From positions 1-34,388 of the IMG/VR virus record IMGVR_UViG_3300022074_000178: 34,388 nt of DNA. One strand, 5' to 3'. Made by a program: the position numbers and the translations under genes. Source of the DNA: a virus. This document shows positions 30,794 through 34,388 of the stretch, one piece after another. Position 1 is the first letter of the stretch; every line of letters starts with the position of its first letter. A model generated the notes under the pieces. It did no database searches and had not been told where the DNA came from. It saw nothing but the letters and a program-made list of their open reading frames with translations.

Positions 30794-30952
30794 ATGGCAA
30801 AGCGAGGACTTTATGCAAACATTCATGCAAAGCGTAAAAGAATTAAGGCAGGCTCTGGCGAGAAAATGCGCAAGGCTGGCGAGAAAGGCGCGCCTACTGC
30901 TAAAGCGTTTAAGAAAGCGGCTAAGACCGCCAAGAAGCGGAAGACTAAATAA
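30794..30952 (+). CDS. Tiny basic protein, GLYANIHAKRKRIKAGSGE family
   Basis: A 52-residue protein: MAKRGLYANIHAKRKRIKAG, SGEKMRKAGEKGAPT, then AFKKAAKTAKKRK. This family is widespread in marine and other phages next to structural genes. Basic throughout; function unknown. Its stop overlaps the adaptor start (TAATG). Confidence 0.65.
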   Translation: MAKRGLYANIHAKRKRIKAGSGEKMRKAGEKGAPTAKAFKKAAKTAKKRKTK

Positions 30953-31599
30953 TGGCGCTGACCAATTACACTGAGCTGAAGAGCAATATAGCGGACTTCC
31001 TAAACCGAGATGACCTAACTTCGGTTATTCCTACGTTTATCGCGCTCGCAGAGGCTCAGATTAACCGTGACGTGCGGCACTGGAAGATGGAGCAACGCGC
31101 TACTGGTACGCTGAACAGCGAGTATTCCCTGCTGCCTACCGATTGGCTAGAGACGATCCAGGTCCATGTAACGGGTGACGGCACGTATCCGGTGCAGCTT
31201 GCGTCTCGTGATGCTATCGCAGACAAGCGATCAGCTAATAACGACACCTCTGGCCGGCCACGCTTTTACAGCCACGCAGACTCATCGCTAGAGTTGTACC
31301 CTACGCCAGACGCTGACTACGTCATCGAGCTTCTGTATTTCCAGAAAGTACCGGCACTAACCGACAGCGCTACGACTAACTGGCTGCTTTCAGATGCTCC
31401 CGACATTTACCTATATGCGTCACTTATCCACAGTAGCCCATACCTGCAGGAAGACGGCCGTGCAGGGACTTGGGCGCAGCTTTACAGTGCTGCGGTGCAA
31501 AAGCTTAACGAAGCGTCTGAAAAGTCTCGTATGAGTGGCTCTGGGTTGACGATGAAGGTGCGGGGTCTAGGCGGACCCAAAAGATTAGACGTTAGATGA
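30952..31599 (+). CDS. Head-tail adaptor (P22 gp4/T7 gp11-like)
   Basis: A 215-residue protein. MALTNYTELKSNIADFLNRD, IALAEAQINRDVRHWKMEQ and LPTDWLETIQVHV are typical of the phage adaptor family that plugs onto the portal, as does the later LELYPTPDADYVIELLYFQK and WLLSDAPDIYLYASL. These proteins sit between portal and nozzle in short tails. It is coupled to the next gene by ATGA. Its position ahead of the tail genes, across the junction, fits. Confidence 0.75.
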   Translation: MALTNYTELKSNIADFLNRDDLTSVIPTFIALAEAQINRDVRHWKMEQRATGTLNSEYSLLPTDWLETIQVHVTGDGTYPVQLASRDAIADKRSANNDTSGRPRFYSHADSSLELYPTPDADYVIELLYFQKVPALTDSATTNWLLSDAPDIYLYASLIHSSPYLQEDGRAGTWAQLYSAAVQKLNEASEKSRMSGSGLTMKVRGLGGPKRLDVR

Positions 31600-32006
31600 G
31601 CTTTACTAACTACCTAGAAGACAAGGTGCTGAATCACGTCTTCGGTGGTAATGCATATACGCAGCCATCTCTTTACGTTGCCTTGTTTACAAAGGGCCCG
31701 GGCGAGGCAGGCGGCGGCACAGAGGTGTCAGGTTTTAACTACGCAAGGCAATCTACGACTATGTCTGTGGCAGGCTCAGCGCCTACAGAGGCGACAAACG
31801 ACGCAGATATAGCATTCCCTGCTGCTGCAGGACCATTTGGCCGTGTGACGCACGCAGGTGTGTATGACGCACTAACAGGCGGGAACCTGTTGGCTTGGGC
31901 GACACTGACAGACCCTGCTGACTTTAGTACAGAACAGGCAAGTGAGATACAAACCAGCGATATCTTTAAAATTGAAGCCGGCAACTTAAAGATACGACTA
32001 GATTAA
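31596..32006 (+). CDS. Conserved virion/tail-associated protein
   Basis: A 136-residue protein: MSFTNYLEDKVLNHVFGGNAY, LYVALFTKGPG, FNYARQSTTMSV, DIAFPAAAGPFGRVTHAGVY and GGNLLAWATL match a widespread phage family found just before tail-fibre genes (typically NYLExxLLxHVFGGxxY...LYVGL). It is presumed structural or fibre-linked; no biochemical role is known to me. Confidence 0.7.
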   Translation: MSFTNYLEDKVLNHVFGGNAYTQPSLYVALFTKGPGEAGGGTEVSGFNYARQSTTMSVAGSAPTEATNDADIAFPAAAGPFGRVTHAGVYDALTGGNLLAWATLTDPADFSTEQASEIQTSDIFKIEAGNLKIRLD

Positions 32007-32015
32007 GGTAGAGAA

Positions 32016-34388
32016 ATGGCTGATATCACGACACGCACAGGTAAAGGCGCAGCGCTAACGCATAGCGAACTCGACGATAACTTCACCAATTTAAATACCG
32101 ACAAGGCCGAGCTTTCTGGTGCGGACTTTACCGGCAATGTAGGCGTAGATGGGAATATCAGCGTTACCGGCACCGTAGACGGCCGAGACGTAGCCACAGA
32201 TGGCACTAAACTAGACGGTATTGAAGCGAGCGCAGATGTAACGGACACAACTAACGTTGTTGCGTCCTTGACTGCCGGCACAAACATCACAATCGCCTCA
32301 GATGGCACGATCAGCGCAACTGACACTAATACGCAGCTAACGAACGAAGAGGTACAAGACATCGTTGGTGCAATGTTGTCCGGCAACACTGAGACAGGCA
32401 TCACCGTTACGTACCAAGATGCGGATGGCACGATCGACTTCGTTGTCGATACTCAGACCGATGAGAACTTTACAACAGCACTCAAGAACAAGCTTGATGC
32501 TATCGAGGCCGGCGCGACAGCAGACCAAACAGCGGCAGAAATTAGGGCGCTCGTAGAGGCTGCGACAGACTCTAATGTTTTTACGGACGCTGACCATGCA
32601 AAGCTTAACGGCATCGAAGCTAGTGCAGATGTAACCGATACAGATAACGTGGTTGCCTCGCTAACTGCTGGATCAAATATTACCATTTCTGCAGGCGGCG
32701 TAATTGCTAGTACAGCTTCTGGTGACGTTGTAGATGACACAACACCACAGCTAGGTGGCGATTTAGACCTAAATAGCAATGACATCACCGGCACTGGCGA
32801 TATCAATACGACCGGCGATATTACGGTTAGTGGCACAGCCCAAGCTAACGCCTTAAATGTAGGCAGCTCGCAGCAGTTTACCGTTACGAACATTGGCAAG
32901 GTCACTACTTCAAGCTACGTCGATGCGATTTCATATCGAGTGGGCGCGACCACTGTCATTGATAGCAGTAGGAATCTGGAGAACGTAGGCAACATCACGC
33001 TAAGCGGTACGGTAGATGGCCGGGACGTTGCTTCTGACGGCACCAAGCTAGATGGAATCGAAGCAAGCGCAGACGTGACAGACACAACTAACGTCACTGC
33101 TGCTGGCGCTGTAATGGACTCAGAGCTTACAAGCGAGGCAAGTGTAAAGGCGCTTAACCAGGGCGTAGCAACCACTGACAGTCCATCTTTCGCCGGTCTT
33201 ACAGTAGATACAAATACGTTAAAGGTAGATTCTAGTAACAACCGCGTAGGAATACTCAACGCATCGCCTGATGTAACGTTAGATGTTGGCTCTGCAACTG
33301 ACGCGGTGCATGTACCTGTTGGGACTACCGCTCAAAGGCCGTCATCGCCTGCTGCTGGCTATTTACGATACAACTCGACCATAGGTGAGTTCGAGGGCTA
33401 CACAACAGCATGGGCTGCTTTAGGCTCTGATGCTAGCGCGTCCAACATCTCACACCAAGACGAAGTTGGGAATGGAACGCAGACAAGTTTTACGCTGGAA
33501 AACAGCGCAGCCGCAAAAAACAACACGCAAATCTATATTGACGGCGTTTATCAGAATAAAACTAGCTACTCGCTAACAAATGGCGCAATTGTTTTTAGCG
33601 AGGCACCGCCAAGCCTTGCAGAGATCGACATCATTACTATCGATCCAACCACAATTAATGAGCCTGCAGACGGCTCTGTAACGTCGGCAAAGCTTAGTGG
33701 TGATCTAACTACGCCAGGTGACTTAACTGTCAACGGTAACGTAGAGTTTGACGGTTTGTCTGGCACAGGCTCAGTTACAGTTACAGACATCCTTGACCAA
33801 GATGATATGTCAGGCGACAGTGCTACAGCCCTCGCAACTCAACAGAGCATTAAAGCCTATGTAGATTCTCAAGTTGCTACGGCTGACACGCTGGCCGAGG
33901 TTCTTGCTAATGGCAACACCACTAGCGGAACTAACATCGAGCTTACCACAACAGATAAAGTGCAGTTCCGTGATAGCGCGATTTACTTAAACTCAAGCGC
34001 AGACGGACAGCTTGATATTATTGCGGACACCGAGGTGCAAATTGCCGCGACAACCATTGATATCAATGGCAATGTCGATATTTCTGGCACGGCTGGTATT
34101 GGTGGTGTTCTTACCGCCAACGCTGGCGTAGTTGTAGATAATTTTACGATTGACGGTGCAGAAATCGACTGTAGTGCAGATATGACCCTCGACGTTGCAG
34201 GTGATTTAACCCTAGATGTTTCGGGTGGCGATGTCCGCATTAAGGCTGACGGCACTCAAGAGATGCAGTTTAAGATCACTGACGGTGCGAATGTAGACAT
34301 TATATCGACAGTCGCTGATGACGATATAAGACTTAGAGGCAACGATGGCGGTGCAACGATTACAGCCCTTACCCTTGATATGTCAGCG
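32016..34388 (+). CDS. Tail fibre protein, N-terminal 791 residues (3' partial)
   Basis: An open frame from ATG 32016 (GGTAGAGAA leader) to the window end, 791 codons with no stop. The N-terminus MADITTRTGKGAALTHSELD is the standard particle-binding start of many podovirus fibres. The segment DGRDV(A/S)DGTKLDGIEASADVTDTTN (in parts) occurs at residues ~50-80 and ~330-360, and a shorter KLNGIEASADVTDT copy lies near 195. A NTQIYIDGVYQNKTSYSLTNG module lies near 505-525. The S74-ended fragment at the left edge is the likely C-terminus. Confidence 0.85.
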   Translation, partial: MADITTRTGKGAALTHSELDDNFTNLNTDKAELSGADFTGNVGVDGNISVTGTVDGRDVATDGTKLDGIEASADVTDTTNVVASLTAGTNITIASDGTISATDTNTQLTNEEVQDIVGAMLSGNTETGITVTYQDADGTIDFVVDTQTDENFTTALKNKLDAIEAGATADQTAAEIRALVEAATDSNVFTDADHAKLNGIEASADVTDTDNVVASLTAGSNITISAGGVIASTASGDVVDDTTPQLGGDLDLNSNDITGTGDINTTGDITVSGTAQANALNVGSSQQFTVTNIGKVTTSSYVDAISYRVGATTVIDSSRNLENVGNITLSGTVDGRDVASDGTKLDGIEASADVTDTTNVTAAGAVMDSELTSEASVKALNQGVATTDSPSFAGLTVDTNTLKVDSSNNRVGILNASPDVTLDVGSATDAVHVPVGTTAQRPSSPAAGYLRYNSTIGEFEGYTTAWAALGSDASASNISHQDEVGNGTQTSFTLENSAAAKNNTQIYIDGVYQNKTSYSLTNGAIVFSEAPPSLAEIDIITIDPTTINEPADGSVTSAKLSGDLTTPGDLTVNGNVEFDGLSGTGSVTVTDILDQDDMSGDSATALATQQSIKAYVDSQVATADTLAEVLANGNTTSGTNIELTTTDKVQFRDSAIYLNSSADGQLDIIADTEVQIAATTIDINGNVDISGTAGIGGVLTANAGVVVDNFTIDGAEIDCSADMTLDVAGDLTLDVSGGDVRIKADGTQEMQFKITDGANVDIISTVADDDIRLRGNDGGATITALTLDMSA

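Noticed and set aside
1-34388. Direct terminal repeats
   Set aside because: The first and last ~40 bases share no obvious sequence; a long-range computed comparison would be needed to exclude short ones.

Overview
The window is almost the whole genome of a short-tailed, double-stranded DNA phage (Caudoviricetes, podovirus type), probably from an aquatic Gram-negative host. Every supported gene is on the + strand, gene starts overlap the preceding stop in ATGA or TAATG fashion, and there is almost no non-coding DNA. The tail type is inferred from a P22-like portal, an adaptor and a nozzle-like protein, with no sheath, tube or tape-measure gene. By eye the base composition is close to 50% G+C. 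I see no integrase, DNA polymerase, RNA polymerase or tRNA gene, so replication and transcription must lean on the host. The Gram-negative host is suggested by a lipobox lipoprotein, signal peptides and consensus sigma70-like promoters.

Layout. 1-8653 is a tail-fibre and tail module: the end of one fibre with an S74 auto-chaperone, a second 1091-aa tailspike with its own S74 domain, a fibre with 13-residue repeats, a nozzle-like protein and a jelly-roll protein. 8659-13192 encodes a T7 gp13-like protein and Gln/Ala-rich internal virion proteins. 13189-17446 holds portal, a small protein, scaffold and SU10-type major capsid protein, closed by a strong UUCG terminator at 17462. 17497-19199 holds small proteins and the lysis set (coiled-coil membrane protein, 3-TM holin, lipoprotein, M15 peptidase).

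19213-24623 is the early/replication module, led by a promoter with two operator palindromes. It encodes a Rad52/Erf-like annealing protein, an SSB-like protein, two small HTH proteins, an exported protein, a 437-bp non-coding gap with opposed terminators, a replication-protein-like fragment, a putative NinB-like protein, an HTH-metallophosphoesterase and a NinG split over two reading frames. A second promoter at 24942, carrying the same operator in the same geometry, leads a set of very small genes (25015-26726), one of which looks like isolated sigma70 region 4. 26730-28293 is terminase; 28323-34388 is an ART-domain virion protein, four tiny basic proteins, the adaptor, a small virion protein and the N-terminal 791 residues of a tail fibre that runs off the end.

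The fibre open at 34388 and the S74-ended fragment open at position 2 look like two halves of one gene, so the genome is probably circular or circularly permuted and was cut inside the fibre gene. The two edges do not join in frame, so a few bases are missing or wrong. The late genes would then form one continuous block from about 28.3 kb through the junction to 17.4 kb.
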